Shown: positions 35,347 to 43,093 of the stretch, one piece after another | Layout: each line of letters begins with the position of its first letter | How positions within the stretch are numbered: the first letter of the stretch is position 1 | Assembly: GCA_903926385.1 (NCBI GenBank) | Contig: CAIYIS010000053.1 | Location: 18,522-82,521 of the forward strand | Origin: an uncultured Bacteroidota bacterium | GTDB taxonomy: Bacteria > Bacteroidota > Bacteroidia > 2-12-FULL-35-15 | Reading direction: 5' to 3' | Length of the DNA: 64,000 nt | Program-made: the position numbers and the translations under genes | Notes under the pieces: generated by a model | The model's input: only the letters and a program-made list of their open reading frames with translations | The model's database searches: none | Told to the model about the DNA's origin: nothing

Positions 35347-36333
35347 ATGGAATATAGAAGATTAGGAAAATCGGGATTACAGGTAAGCGCTCTATCATTC
35401 GGGTCGTGGGTAACATTTGCTCATCAGATTGGTGATAATGTTGCGGAAGAATGTATGGTGACTGCTTACGAAAACGGTATCAACTTTTTTGATAATGCAG
35501 AATCCTATTCAAGCGGCAAGTCGGAAACAGTAATGGGCAACATTTTACACAAAATGAACTGGGATCGCACTTCCTATGTGGTTTCGAGTAAAGTGTTCTG
35601 GGGAGGTAAACTTCCCAATCAAATTGGGTTAAGCCGCAAACATGTGATTGAAGCTTGTCATGCTGCTCTCAAACGTTTGCAGGTAGATTATCTGGATTTG
35701 TATTATTGTCACCGTCCTGATAAAGATAGCCCAATTGAAGAAACCGTGAGAGCAATGGATACATTGATTAATCAAGGGAAAATACTTTACTGGGGCACCA
35801 GCGAATGGAGCGCTCAGGAAATTATGCAAGCTCACAGCATTGCCCGCGAGCATCATCTTACTCCTCCTGCAATGGAACAACCACAGTACAACATGTTTCA
35901 TAGGGAGCGATTCGAAAAAGAATACAGACGATTGTATACTGAAGTAGGCATGGGAACTACCATTTGGTCTCCTCTGGCTTCAGGCTTACTAACCGGAAAA
36001 TACAACGATTCGATTCCAACAGATACTCGTTTAAATCTGAAAAATATGGAATGGTTGAAAGATTCTGTGTTGGGTGAGGCGGCAAAAGCAAACATTGAAA
36101 AAGCTCGTAAACTGTCAGCATTTGCTCAGGAGCTTGGCACCAATCTTCCTAGATTGGCATTAGCCTGGTGTTTGAAAAACCCGAATGTAAGCACAGTCAT
36201 TACAGGTGCTTCTAAAGTGGAGCAGTTGAAAGATAACTTAAATGCATTAGAAGTTGTACCTTTATTAACAGAAGAAGTAATGGCTAAAATAGAAACCATA
36301 CTGATGAACAAACCTGTTTCATCTATGTTTTAA
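35347..36333 (+). CDS. Aldo/keto reductase, Kv-beta/AKR6-like
   Basis: A 328-residue NADPH-dependent TIM-barrel oxidoreductase. The catalytic set is visible: Asp and Tyr in FFDNAESYSSGKSE, Lys in VVSSKVFWGG, and His in YYCHRPD. The C-terminal cofactor signature reads VSTVITGASKVEQLKDNLNAL. GKSETVMGNIL and the WGTSEWSAQEIM stretch place it with bacterial Kv-beta-like reductases (YghZ type), which reduce methylglyoxal and related aldehydes. The physiological substrate is inferred only from family members. It is a single gene ending at a strong hairpin. Confidence 0.9.
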   Translation: MEYRRLGKSGLQVSALSFGSWVTFAHQIGDNVAEECMVTAYENGINFFDNAESYSSGKSETVMGNILHKMNWDRTSYVVSSKVFWGGKLPNQIGLSRKHVIEACHAALKRLQVDYLDLYYCHRPDKDSPIEETVRAMDTLINQGKILYWGTSEWSAQEIMQAHSIAREHHLTPPAMEQPQYNMFHRERFEKEYRRLYTEVGMGTTIWSPLASGLLTGKYNDSIPTDTRLNLKNMEWLKDSVLGEAAKANIEKARKLSAFAQELGTNLPRLALAWCLKNPNVSTVITGASKVEQLKDNLNALEVVPLLTEEVMAKIETILMNKPVSSMF

Positions 36334-36354
36334 TGGTAAGAATTGATGGAAATG

Positions 36355-36394
36355 AAAGATGGCAGGTAAACTTTTTACCTGCCATCTTTTTTTG
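36355..36394. terminator. Bidirectional terminator
   Basis: AAAGATGGCAGGTAAA pairs with TTTACCTGCCATCTTT, a 16-bp perfect stem, with a T-run on the right and A-rich sequence on the left. It serves the reductase and the convergent sulfur island. Confidence 0.92.
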
Positions 36395-36396
36395 TT

Positions 36397-38085
36397 TTAT
36401 ATTATAGCTTCTTTCTTTTTATTCTCTGCAAGCCCTGTTTCGGTGGTGGCAGTTTTCCAGAGTTGATAACCTCCCGACATGTTCAGTACTTTATCAAATC
36501 CATTTTGTTTGAGCATACGTTGTGCCAGATAGCCTCTTAAACCAGCCAGACAATAAATAAAAATGTTTTTGGACTTATCCAGTTCATTCATTTGTTCGCG
36601 AATGGAATCAACCGGAATGTTAATGGCATTAGTGATATGTCCCGATTCAAATTCAGCTTTGGTACGAACATCCAGTAAAATATCATCTCCAGTAACTTTA
36701 TCCAACTGATTCCAGTAAAATATAGAAAGTCGATTGTGAAGAATATTTTCTGCTACAAAACCTGCCATATTTATCGGGTCTTTTGCTGATGAGTAAGGAG
36801 GAGCATAAGCATGCTCGAATTCGGCTAATTCATAAATGGTGCTTTTGCGTTGAATGGCCGATGATAAAATATCAATGCGTTTATCCACTCCGTCATACCC
36901 TGCAATCTGAGCGCTGTATATCCTTCCGTCTTCGGGCGAAAAAGCAATTTGAATACTCATTTGTTTTGCACCGGGATAATAACCTGCATGCGAACCGCTG
37001 TGAGTGGTCGATACAATGTGTTTTATTCCTGCTGTGGTCAGGTGTTTCGAAGCGGTTCCGGCTGTAGCCAGTGTCATGTCGAATACCTTAACAATAGCTG
37101 TATTGATAGCTCCATGATAAGCATGTTTATTACCCAAAACAATATTGTTGGCACACAAACGTCCCTGTTTATTAGCAGGGCCAGCCAGATAGGTATTCAT
37201 CGATTGACCTGTAATAGGATTTGTAAATTCTATTGCATCACCTACAGCATAAATATTCGGGTCGGATGTTTGCAAATATTCATTTACCCATATTCCTTTT
37301 GCATTGCCCAGTTTTAATCCGGCACCAAAAGCAAGACGAGTATCAGGGCGTACACCGATAGACATAATAACAATATCAGCTTCGATTACTTCTTCACTTT
37401 TTAAAATTACATTCAGATTCTTATCGTTTTTTTCGAAAGCGGTAACAGACGAATTGAGATATAAATGCACTCCTTTTGAGCGAATATGTTGCTGCACCAT
37501 AGCAGCAATCGGAAAGTCGAGAGGAGCCAGTATTTGATTTCCCATTTCTATTACCGAAACTTCCAATCCTATATCATGCAGATTTTCGGCCATTTCCAGT
37601 CCAATAAATCCTGCACCTATTATCACTGCTTTTTTTACTGTTTTCTGATTAACGTATCCTTTAATATAATCGGTATCGCTAACATTACGAAGGGTAAAGA
37701 TGCCTTCATTAGTTATACCCGGCAAAGGAGGACGAACCGGTTCAGCACCGGGGGACAATACTAGTTTGTCGTAGCTTTCTTCATACTCTTTTCCTGTGGT
37801 CTGATTTTTTGCAGTGATTGTTTTTGTTGCTGCATTAATAGCAGTAACTTCTGTCATGGTTCTTACATCAATATTAAATCGTGTGTTAAAGGCAGCTGCT
37901 GTTTGAACAAACAATGCATTTCTGTCCTTTATTACATCACCAATATAATACGGCAGTCCGCAATTGGCATAAGAAATAAATTCTCCTTTTTCAAAAATAA
38001 CTATTTCTGCTTTTTCATCTAATCTTCTCAAACGGGCAGCGGTACTCGCTCCTCCTGCCACAGCTCCTACTATTATATATTTCAT
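36397..38085 (-). CDS. CoA-disulfide reductase fused to rhodanese (CoADR-RHD)
   Basis: A 562-residue flavoprotein fusion. The N-terminal FAD site is YIIVGAVAGGASTAARLRR. The redox Cys is residue 42 in SYANCGLPYYIG, the single-Cys signature of CoA-disulfide reductases. The NAD(P)H site is KKAVIIGAGFIGLEMAE. The last 110 residues are a rhodanese domain with active-site loop YCLAGLRG. Characterised CoADR-RHD proteins reduce CoA disulfide, polysulfide or CoA-persulfide. The ATG at 38085 is chosen because upstream codons (from 38112) are not conserved in style and overlap the -7 element at 38110-38117. It is the last transcription unit of the sulfur island, with its own operator-promoter module. 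Confidence 0.92.
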   Translation of the reverse strand: MKYIIVGAVAGGASTAARLRRLDEKAEIVIFEKGEFISYANCGLPYYIGDVIKDRNALFVQTAAAFNTRFNIDVRTMTEVTAINAATKTITAKNQTTGKEYEESYDKLVLSPGAEPVRPPLPGITNEGIFTLRNVSDTDYIKGYVNQKTVKKAVIIGAGFIGLEMAENLHDIGLEVSVIEMGNQILAPLDFPIAAMVQQHIRSKGVHLYLNSSVTAFEKNDKNLNVILKSEEVIEADIVIMSIGVRPDTRLAFGAGLKLGNAKGIWVNEYLQTSDPNIYAVGDAIEFTNPITGQSMNTYLAGPANKQGRLCANNIVLGNKHAYHGAINTAIVKVFDMTLATAGTASKHLTTAGIKHIVSTTHSGSHAGYYPGAKQMSIQIAFSPEDGRIYSAQIAGYDGVDKRIDILSSAIQRKSTIYELAEFEHAYAPPYSSAKDPINMAGFVAENILHNRLSIFYWNQLDKVTGDDILLDVRTKAEFESGHITNAINIPVDSIREQMNELDKSKNIFIYCLAGLRGYLAQRMLKQNGFDKVLNMSGGYQLWKTATTETGLAENKKKEAII

Positions 38086-38109
38086 ATTCTTTGTGTTTAA
38101 ATTCGGGTA

Positions 38110-38153
38110 CAAAATTACTGCATGTTTAATTGCCCCACAGCAACATTAGTTAC
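38110..38153 (-). promoter_or_regulatory. Operator-promoter module 3 (Crp/Fnr-type)
   Basis: Read on the minus strand: GTAAC-TAAT-GTTGC at 38153-38140, exactly 22 bp, then TAATTTTG (38117-38110), a perfect TAnnTTTG. The dyad centre is 36.5 bp upstream of the last base of the -7 element, as in modules 1 and 2. It drives the CoADR-rhodanese gene. Confidence 0.7.
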
Positions 38154-38239
38154 ATACCATCAATTTTGCTGACTTTATTAATTATTTTTGGTGTAAAGAT
38201 GATTTATTTTCAGGTTAGAGCACTATGACATTTGTCGTA

Positions 38240-38941
38240 TTACTTTACCTCTTTTACTATATCAGCTTTTTCTAGGAACCCAATATGGTTCCAGTACATC
38301 TGTTTGCCTTTATACAACTGAATTACCGGTAAATCTTCAATATGCAGTTCTTTCATCAGGTTTTTATTTTCGTCTACATTAATACGCACCACCACCACTT
38401 TGTCGCTCATTTCTTTCGATATTTCTTCCATTATTGGTTTAAGTTTTTTGCACGGGGCGCACCAATCCGCATAATAGTCTATCAAAACAGACTTATCCGT
38501 ATCCAGTAATTTATTAAAATCGTCCATGCTCATTCCTGTTGATACAGTTGCGTTTTCGGAAGTTGTTTCGGGTAGGTTAGATGCTCTCCATTTCATAATT
38601 CCTCCTTTTAGTTCGTACACATCTTTAAATCCATCTTTCCTCAATTTTCCGGCTGCAGACGAACTTCTTCCTCCGCTCAAACAATAAACGTATAATGGTT
38701 TTGACTTATCTAAACCAGCTTCCTGTTGTTCAAATCCGTCTCCGTTCCAGTTGTAATTTACAGCGTTTATCAAATGCCCTTGTGCATATTCTTCAGGAGT
38801 TCTCACATCTATAATCATAGCTGTAGCATCCTTTTTAATTTTCTCAGCAAATTCCGGGGCTGATAGTTCTGATTTGGAGTTGCCACCTGCACAGCTTGAT
38901 AATACTACTGCAGCAAAGGCTAAGGTGTAAAGTAATTTCAT
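38240..38941 (-). CDS. Rhodanese-thioredoxin lipoprotein
   Basis: A 233-residue fusion. The lipoprotein signal ends LSSC-AGG, so it should be anchored in an envelope membrane and face the periplasm. Residues about 30-125 are a rhodanese with loop VYCLSGGRS. Residues about 130-233 are a thioredoxin fold with active site WCAPCKK. One reading is that thioredoxin reduces or unloads persulfide formed on the rhodanese Cys in the same chain. The gap to the DUF983 gene is 19 bases, so it belongs to the island's second internal transcript. Confidence 0.9.
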   Translation of the reverse strand: MKLLYTLAFAAVVLSSCAGGNSKSELSAPEFAEKIKKDATAMIIDVRTPEEYAQGHLINAVNYNWNGDGFEQQEAGLDKSKPLYVYCLSGGRSSSAAGKLRKDGFKDVYELKGGIMKWRASNLPETTSENATVSTGMSMDDFNKLLDTDKSVLIDYYADWCAPCKKLKPIMEEISKEMSDKVVVVRINVDENKNLMKELHIEDLPVIQLYKGKQMYWNHIGFLEKADIVKEVK

Positions 38942-38960
38942 AATTGGTTTTTATTTTTGA

Positions 38961-39347
38961 TTAATTAGTGGTTTTAACAATTGTATTTTTATTGTATTTA
39001 ACAAATAGGTTCAGCCAAATCAGGCGTGATATGCGAAAGGTAAGTGGCATAAATAAAATGATAGTGATGATAACAAAAGTGAGGTATTGCCATGTTTCCG
39101 AATGAAAAATAAACGAATCAGCAATCCATGTTATTACAAACCATCCTACCATCAAGGCATAACTTACATACATAGCCCCGAAAAAATATCCGGGTTCTTT
39201 CTCGTATTTTAATCCGCAAACCGAACAAGATTCGTTCATTTTGTCGAATTGCTTTAAATCATAAGCCTTGTTAGTAGTAAATACATCCGCCTCATGACAC
39301 TGTGGGCATTTATTCCACAGTACCGAATAAAACAACGATTTAAGCAT
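38961..39347 (-). CDS. DUF983 membrane protein
   Basis: A 128-residue protein with two zinc-ribbon-like pairs near the N-terminus ([10 protein letters not shown] and CSVCGLKYE) and two membrane spans ([14 protein letters not shown] and [16 protein letters not shown]). It matches DUF983, a family often found near cytochrome oxidase or redox genes. The function is unknown. It overlaps the thioredoxin gene by eight bases and must be translated from the same message. Confidence 0.8.
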   Translation of the reverse strand: MLKSLFYSVLWNKCPQCHEADVFTTNKAYDLKQFDKMNESCSVCGLKYEKEPGYFFGAMYVSYALMVGWFVITWIADSFIFHSETWQYLTFVIITIILFMPLTFRISRLIWLNLFVKYNKNTIVKTTN

Positions 39348-39648
39348 GTGTTGTATTGGCTTCGATTATAGTTTGCAGTTGCTCAGCTCTTACTACTCCT
39401 GCCTGACGCCATTTGATTTGACCATTCTGAAACAGAATAAGTGTAGGCACACTTTGCACCTGATAAGCGGCTGCTGCCTGAGGATTTTTATCTACATCAA
39501 TTTTTAATATCAATGCTTTATCGCCCATGTTGGACTTTAATTCTTCCAAAATAGGTTTCATCATTTTGCAGGGGCCACACCATTCGGCCGAAAAATCAAC
39601 CAATGTAGGGGTGCTGCTGTTTATTATTTCCGAAAATTTACTTGCCAT
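39340..39648 (-). CDS. trxA: Thioredoxin
   Basis: A 102-residue thioredoxin with the standard active site [10 protein letters not shown] near residue 26 and the cis-Pro region [13 protein letters not shown]. It has no signal peptide and is cytoplasmic. It overlaps the next gene by eight bases and the preceding stop by one base. In this context it is the likely reductant for persulfides held on the single-domain rhodaneses. Confidence 0.93.
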   Translation of the reverse strand: MASKFSEIINSSTPTLVDFSAEWCGPCKMMKPILEELKSNMGDKALILKIDVDKNPQAAAAYQVQSVPTLILFQNGQIKWRQAGVVRAEQLQTIIEANTTHA

Positions 39649-39908
39649 TATTTTAAATTAAGTGGTGTTTTTATTTCTTCGTATTGTGTTTCTTTTTCGA
39701 GTTCTTCTTCTTTCTTGCTCATGGGCACAGCGCAACCATTGCTTCCGCAACAGCCGGTATTGGTTACTGCCTGATACAAAAAGAATACAGATATAACTCC
39801 CGAAATGGTGTCGTTGCCCTGAATGGCTTGTATACCTATCATCACACCAAACCCCAGACGAAGCCAGCGCATAAAGTTCCAGCCCGTCATTAGTGTTTGC
39901 ATATTCAT
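39648..39908 (-). CDS. Small membrane protein with Cys-rich patch
   Basis: An 86-residue protein with one or two hydrophobic spans ([15 protein letters not shown] and [15 protein letters not shown]), then [12 protein letters not shown], then a charged tail. The first half resembles YgaP/DUF2892-style transmembrane modules, which accompany rhodaneses in other bacteria. The three cysteines could carry sulfur. It overlaps both neighbours by one base. Confidence 0.7.
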   Translation of the reverse strand: MNMQTLMTGWNFMRWLRLGFGVMIGIQAIQGNDTISGVISVFFLYQAVTNTGCCGSNGCAVPMSKKEEELEKETQYEEIKTPLNLK

Positions 39909-40222
39909 TATAACTTACCTCTTAAACTCATCCATCCACCTCCGTTATACACTTTGGTGTATCCTTTAGAGCTTAGCATACTTTTAGCCGAAGCACTACG
40001 CATGCCCGAAGCACAGCAGGTAATAATGGTTTTGTTTTTATCTTTTAGTTTGTCCAAATGGTTGCCCAACTGATCTACCGATATATTGATAGAACCTTTT
40101 ATATGTCCACTGGCATATTCTCCTTTCGAACGAACATCGAGAATAATAGCACCTTCTTTTACCAGTTGTGCATAATCTACTTTAGGGCCTAATCCCAATA
40201 TTTTTTTTAGTGATTGAATCAT
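39908..40222 (-). CDS. Single-domain rhodanese A
   Basis: A 104-residue rhodanese with front GAIILDVRSKGEYASGHIKGSINI and active loop ITCCASGMRSASAK, which has two adjacent cysteines. It has no signal peptide. Four bases separate it from rhodanese B upstream. It is probably a persulfide carrier within the island. Confidence 0.9.
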   Translation of the reverse strand: MIQSLKKILGLGPKVDYAQLVKEGAIILDVRSKGEYASGHIKGSINISVDQLGNHLDKLKDKNKTIITCCASGMRSASAKSMLSSKGYTKVYNGGGWMSLRGKL

Positions 40223-40226
40223 TTTT

Positions 40227-40511
40227 TTATGAATTTAAAGATTGATAATAATTTACATCTAACCACGAACCAGCATTGCAGCATTCTACTTGAGCCTGAG
40301 AAAGCATCATTTCTGCCATTCCGCTTCTTCCACCCGATGCACAACAAAGAATAATGGGTTTTTCCATATTTTTTATGTCTTCCAGTTTTCTTTCTAATTC
40401 CTGCAATGGAATATTAATACTATCGGCTGCTTTTCCTCCGCTGAATTCGGCAGGGGTGCGCACATCCACAATGGTTCCTTTTTTTTCTTTGATTAATTTT
40501 TCGATGTTCAT
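40227..40511 (-). CDS. Single-domain rhodanese B
   Basis: A 94-residue rhodanese with front TIVDVRTPAEFSGGKAADSINI and active loop LCCASGGRSGMAE, again with a Cys-Cys pair. Similar to rhodanese A but well diverged, so an old duplication. It is located 30 bases after the HMA gene. Confidence 0.9.
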   Translation of the reverse strand: MNIEKLIKEKKGTIVDVRTPAEFSGGKAADSINIPLQELERKLEDIKNMEKPIILCCASGGRSGMAEMMLSQAQVECCNAGSWLDVNYYQSLNS

Positions 40512-40541
40512 TGTTCTTGTTTTTTGATTTATAAATTTTGA

Positions 40542-40751
40542 TTAGTTCTTTTTTATTTCCGGATATCCCAGTTCTTCCAGCAATGTGGTCAATGTGTTTC
40601 TGTCGTTACCTTCCCAAACCACTGTTACCATTCCTTTTTCTACGTTTACATCCACTGTCGAAATTTCTTTCACCGGACTCAATCCGTTTTTTATGGCTCT
40701 GGCGCAACTTCCACACGACACATTAGCCACCATTATTTCATCTGTTCTCAT
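40542..40751 (-). CDS. Heavy-metal-associated (HMA) domain protein
   Basis: A 69-residue ferredoxin-like domain with metal-binding loop NVSCGSCARAIKNGL (CxxC) and ending ELGYPEIKKN. This is the size of a copper chaperone such as CopZ. No P-type ATPase or copper regulator is nearby, so it could bind a metal or sulfur in this setting. It overlaps the 3' end of the DUF6132 gene by 14 bases. Confidence 0.85.
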   Translation of the reverse strand: MRTDEIMVANVSCGSCARAIKNGLSPVKEISTVDVNVEKGMVTVVWEGNDRNTLTTLLEELGYPEIKKN

Positions 40752-40950
40752 CTGTATTTGGTTTTTCTTTCTGGAATAAATTTACAAACAAACCACCCAT
40801 CATTGCTCCGTAAGCAGTACTGTTCAGCGGTCGTGAAGTGATGGCGCAGGTGCCACTGGCACATCCCACATAATAATAATACATATAACCGGCTATGCCA
40901 CCTATGACTATGCCAAGCAACATGAATTTATATTTAATCAGGTATTTCAT
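40738..40950 (-). CDS. DUF6132-type small membrane protein
   Basis: A 70-residue protein with spans LLGIVIGGIAGYMYYYYVG and GAMMGGLFVNLF and the Cys phrase CASGTCAI. This combination matches the DUF6132 family, frequently found beside rhodanese and TauE/SafE genes in Bacteroidota. It is the first gene after operator-promoter module 2. Confidence 0.75.
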   Translation of the reverse strand: MKYLIKYKFMLLGIVIGGIAGYMYYYYVGCASGTCAITSRPLNSTAYGAMMGGLFVNLFQKEKPNTDENR

Positions 40951-40978
40951 TTTCTTCCGTTTGTTTTATTTAACGGCA

Positions 40979-41022
40979 CAAAAGTACAGGTTCTATATGG
41001 GGTGTACAGTCACTTTTGTTAC
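40979..41022 (-). promoter_or_regulatory. Operator-promoter module 2 (Crp/Fnr-type)
   Basis: Read on the minus strand: GTAAC-AAAA-GTGAC at 41022-41009, exactly 22 bp, then TACTTTTG (40986-40979), a perfect TAnnTTTG. The spacing is identical to modules 1 and 3. It drives DUF6132 through the rhodanese-thioredoxin lipoprotein. Confidence 0.7.
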
Positions 41023-41033
41023 ACAACGCTTTT

Positions 41034-41645
41034 TTATTTCTTTTTGAAAACAAAAAACAATTCCGAATCGGCTCGTTTTGGGTGAGAATTATGGCATGTT
41101 TCCAATACAGATAGTTCGAAACGGGAAGAAAATAATTTTTCGTATTCTGATTTACTTCCACCAAAGGGAGGCCCTTCTTTTTCAAATTCTTTATTAAAGA
41201 ACAATCCGGCCAGTTTGCCTCCTGGGGCCAGCAGGGCGTGCATTTTGCTGCAATACTTTTCTCTCAGTTCGGGATTCAATGCACAAAAAAAGGTTTGTTC
41301 CAAAACAAGGTCATACTGCCCCTGGTGCTCAAAAAAATCGGACAACACAATACGAATATGCTTATTGCCTTTAAATTTTTCTTTCAGCACATCTACCAGT
41401 GTGGGTGCAAAATCAATCACCGTAATATTGGTAAATCCTTGCTCTAGCAGGTATTCTGCTTCGTAGGTATTGCCGCATCCCGGAATCAGTATGCTACAGT
41501 TTTTATCTTTCAATTGATCGATATACTCTTTCAACGGTGGAGACACAGTGCCCATATCCCAGCCCGTTTGACTGTTTTTATACTGAGTGTCCCAGTAGTC
41601 GCTGTTCAGGTTTTTATCGGTTTTGCGTTCGCTGTTGTGTTCCAT
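41034..41645 (-). CDS. TPMT-like SAM-dependent methyltransferase
   Basis: A 203-residue class I methyltransferase. WDTQYKNSQTGWDMGTVSPPL is the thiopurine-methyltransferase-like N-terminus, SILIPGCGNTYEAEYLLEQGF is the SAM motif I, and VIDFAPTLVDVL is motif II. Family members methylate thiols, selenium or tellurium compounds. In this island a sulfide, persulfide or thiol acceptor is a reasonable inference that has not been shown. It is located 21 bases after TauE/SafE and closes the first internal transcript. Confidence 0.85.
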   Translation of the reverse strand: MEHNSERKTDKNLNSDYWDTQYKNSQTGWDMGTVSPPLKEYIDQLKDKNCSILIPGCGNTYEAEYLLEQGFTNITVIDFAPTLVDVLKEKFKGNKHIRIVLSDFFEHQGQYDLVLEQTFFCALNPELREKYCSKMHALLAPGGKLAGLFFNKEFEKEGPPFGGSKSEYEKLFSSRFELSVLETCHNSHPKRADSELFFVFKKK

Positions 41646-41666
41646 ATTTTTTTCTTTACTGTTCTC

Positions 41667-42035
41667 TTATTTCTGAAACCACATTTTAACTGCCATAATC
41701 ACGATAAGTATGGCAAATGTTTTTTTTAATATTTCTTGTGGAATAAGCGTGGCCCATCGTGCGCCAAAATATCCGCCAACAAAAAAGAAAGCAGCCATTA
41801 TTAATGCTGCTTTCACATCCACAAAACCTTTTTGATAATACTGCCATGCTGCCAGCGCTCCCACCGGTAGCACCATCATAAGCAAGGTTGTTCCCTGAGC
41901 TCCCTGTTGAGAGTAACCCAGCAACATTACCATAGCCGGTATGATGATGATGGCTCCGCCCAGTCCGAGCATGCCGCTTAGCAAACCTGCTGCCACCCCA
42001 ATCAGGGCAAGTATCAATGCATTTTGAACATCCAC
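41667..42035 (-). CDS. Half-size TauE/SafE-family permease
   Basis: A 122-residue membrane protein, about half the usual TauE/SafE length, which suggests it works as a dimer. GLLSGMLGLGGAIIIIPAMVML is the conserved first repeat, and VGGYFGARWATLIPQ marks its end. The family exports sulfite or sulfur compounds. The nominal longer frame begins at a TTG inside the preceding gene; I choose the GTG at 42035, which lies four bases after that gene's stop and starts just before the first membrane segment. Confidence 0.82.
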   Translation of the reverse strand: MDVQNALILALIGVAAGLLSGMLGLGGAIIIIPAMVMLLGYSQQGAQGTTLLMMVLPVGALAAWQYYQKGFVDVKAALIMAAFFFVGGYFGARWATLIPQEILKKTFAILIVIMAVKMWFQK

Positions 42036-42039
42036 CTGC

Positions 42040-42246
42040 TTAGTCCTTTTTCTTGCGTGTGTTGATGCCAAAAGGCAAATACAAAGGGCAAAAACTGATG
42101 AAGCTGGTTAGTATAAAAACTCCTGCCAGCACCAGCAATACAATTGCCACTGTTCCCGAAATAATGTTTGCAAAATACAATCCTGCAATAACAAGTGCAA
42201 CGAGTATCCTCACCACCTTGTCAATAGTACCCATGTTTTTTTCCAT
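42040..42246 (-). CDS. DUF2892 (YgaP-type transmembrane) protein
   Basis: A 68-residue protein: TIDKVVRILVALVIAGLYF and then IVLLVLAGVFILTSFISFCPLYLPFGINT, the DUF2892 hallmark. In other bacteria this module is fused to a rhodanese (YgaP) and is thought to pass sulfur at the membrane. It is the first gene of the first internal transcript. The start could be Met1 or Met5. Confidence 0.85.
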   Translation of the reverse strand: MEKNMGTIDKVVRILVALVIAGLYFANIISGTVAIVLLVLAGVFILTSFISFCPLYLPFGINTRKKKD

Positions 42247-42285
42247 TGTTTTAAAAATTTGTTGTTAGTTAAATTAATTACGCCA

Positions 42286-42329
42286 CAAAATTCATTCTTT
42301 TTCAAACAACGTTTTGCAACTTTTGTTAC
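42286..42329 (-). promoter_or_regulatory. Operator-promoter module 1 (Crp/Fnr-type)
   Basis: Read on the minus strand: GTAAC-AAAA-GTTGC at 42329-42316, exactly 22 bp, then GAATTTTG (42293-42286), one mismatch from TAnnTTTG. The dyad overlaps the stop codon of the regulator gene. It drives DUF2892, TauE/SafE and the methyltransferase. Confidence 0.65.
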
Positions 42330-42946
42330 ACAAGGGTAATTTTATTTCGTCCCAGTTTTACCATTCCGTTTTCTTCCATTTGCTTGAGCAGGCGCGATAC
42401 CACCACTCTGGCGGTGCCCAGCTCTCCGGCTATCTGTTCGTGGGTAATAACTATTGTCGATGACTTGGTGTTGTCGCATTTCTTTTTAATAAAATCCAGC
42501 AGTCGTTCGTCCATTTTTTTAAAGGCTATGGCATTTACCACTTCCAGCAATTCCTCAAAACGTTTGTGATACAACCTAAAGATATAATCCAGCCATTCCG
42601 GAAACTCCTGCATCAGCACACTTACCTTCTCCATCGGTATAAACAGTATCTCAGTTGGCTCTTCGGCTACTGCTTTTACCTTACTGGTGTCGTTGTGCAT
42701 ACCGCCCAAAAACGACATAATACAACTTTCTCCTGCTTTTATATAATACAGTAGTAACTCTCGTCCTTCTTCATCCATGCGCATTACGCGTATGCTCCCC
42801 GAGGTTACTATGGGTATAGCTTTTATATATGCGTTTTCGTTGAGTATTACTTCTCCTTCGGCAAAGGTTTTGGCAAACCCCACCTTTAGCAAAGCCATTC
42901 GTATTTCGGGCGATGCCTTAAATTCTGATATGTTCTCTAAATTCAT
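42326..42946 (-). CDS. Crp/Fnr-family transcription regulator
   Basis: A 206-residue regulator with an N-terminal cyclic-nucleotide-binding-like beta-roll and a C-terminal winged helix (THEQIAGELGTARVVVSRLLKQMEENGMVKL). It lacks the N-terminal Fnr cysteine cluster; its only cysteines are Cys75 (AGESCIMSF, in the sensor domain) and Cys157. A single conserved sensor Cys would suit persulfide or redox sensing, which is inference. A TACCTTCG -7-like element ends four bases before the ATG, so the message may be leaderless. It is first in the island and the natural candidate to bind the three downstream modules. Confidence 0.9.
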   Translation of the reverse strand: MNLENISEFKASPEIRMALLKVGFAKTFAEGEVILNENAYIKAIPIVTSGSIRVMRMDEEGRELLLYYIKAGESCIMSFLGGMHNDTSKVKAVAEEPTEILFIPMEKVSVLMQEFPEWLDYIFRLYHKRFEELLEVVNAIAFKKMDERLLDFIKKKCDNTKSSTIVITHEQIAGELGTARVVVSRLLKQMEENGMVKLGRNKITLV

Positions 42947-42950
42947 TGGG

Positions 42951-42958
42951 CGAAGGTA
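42951..42958 (-). promoter_or_regulatory. Promoter -7 element of the Crp/Fnr gene, probably leaderless
   Basis: TACCTTCG on the minus strand, one mismatch from TAnnTTTG, ends four bases before the ATG. No GTAAC-N4-GTKRC dyad sits at the matching upstream distance, so no autoregulation of the same kind is visible. Confidence 0.45.
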
Positions 42959-43093
42959 GTAAATGAATAGTACATAGCGAACAGGTAATAGCGAATAGGG
43001 AGGCGGATTTCAGATTAGGCAATTGGGCAATTGGTCAGTAGGCAATAGCGAATAGGGAAAGGGATTAGCTGACCTTGCAAATGTCCGTGTTTA

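Noticed and set aside
42036..42071. TTG start for the TauE/SafE protein
   Set aside because: It would overlap DUF2892 by 32 bases and add a basic tail (ASTHARKRTKQ) that is the other gene read out of frame.
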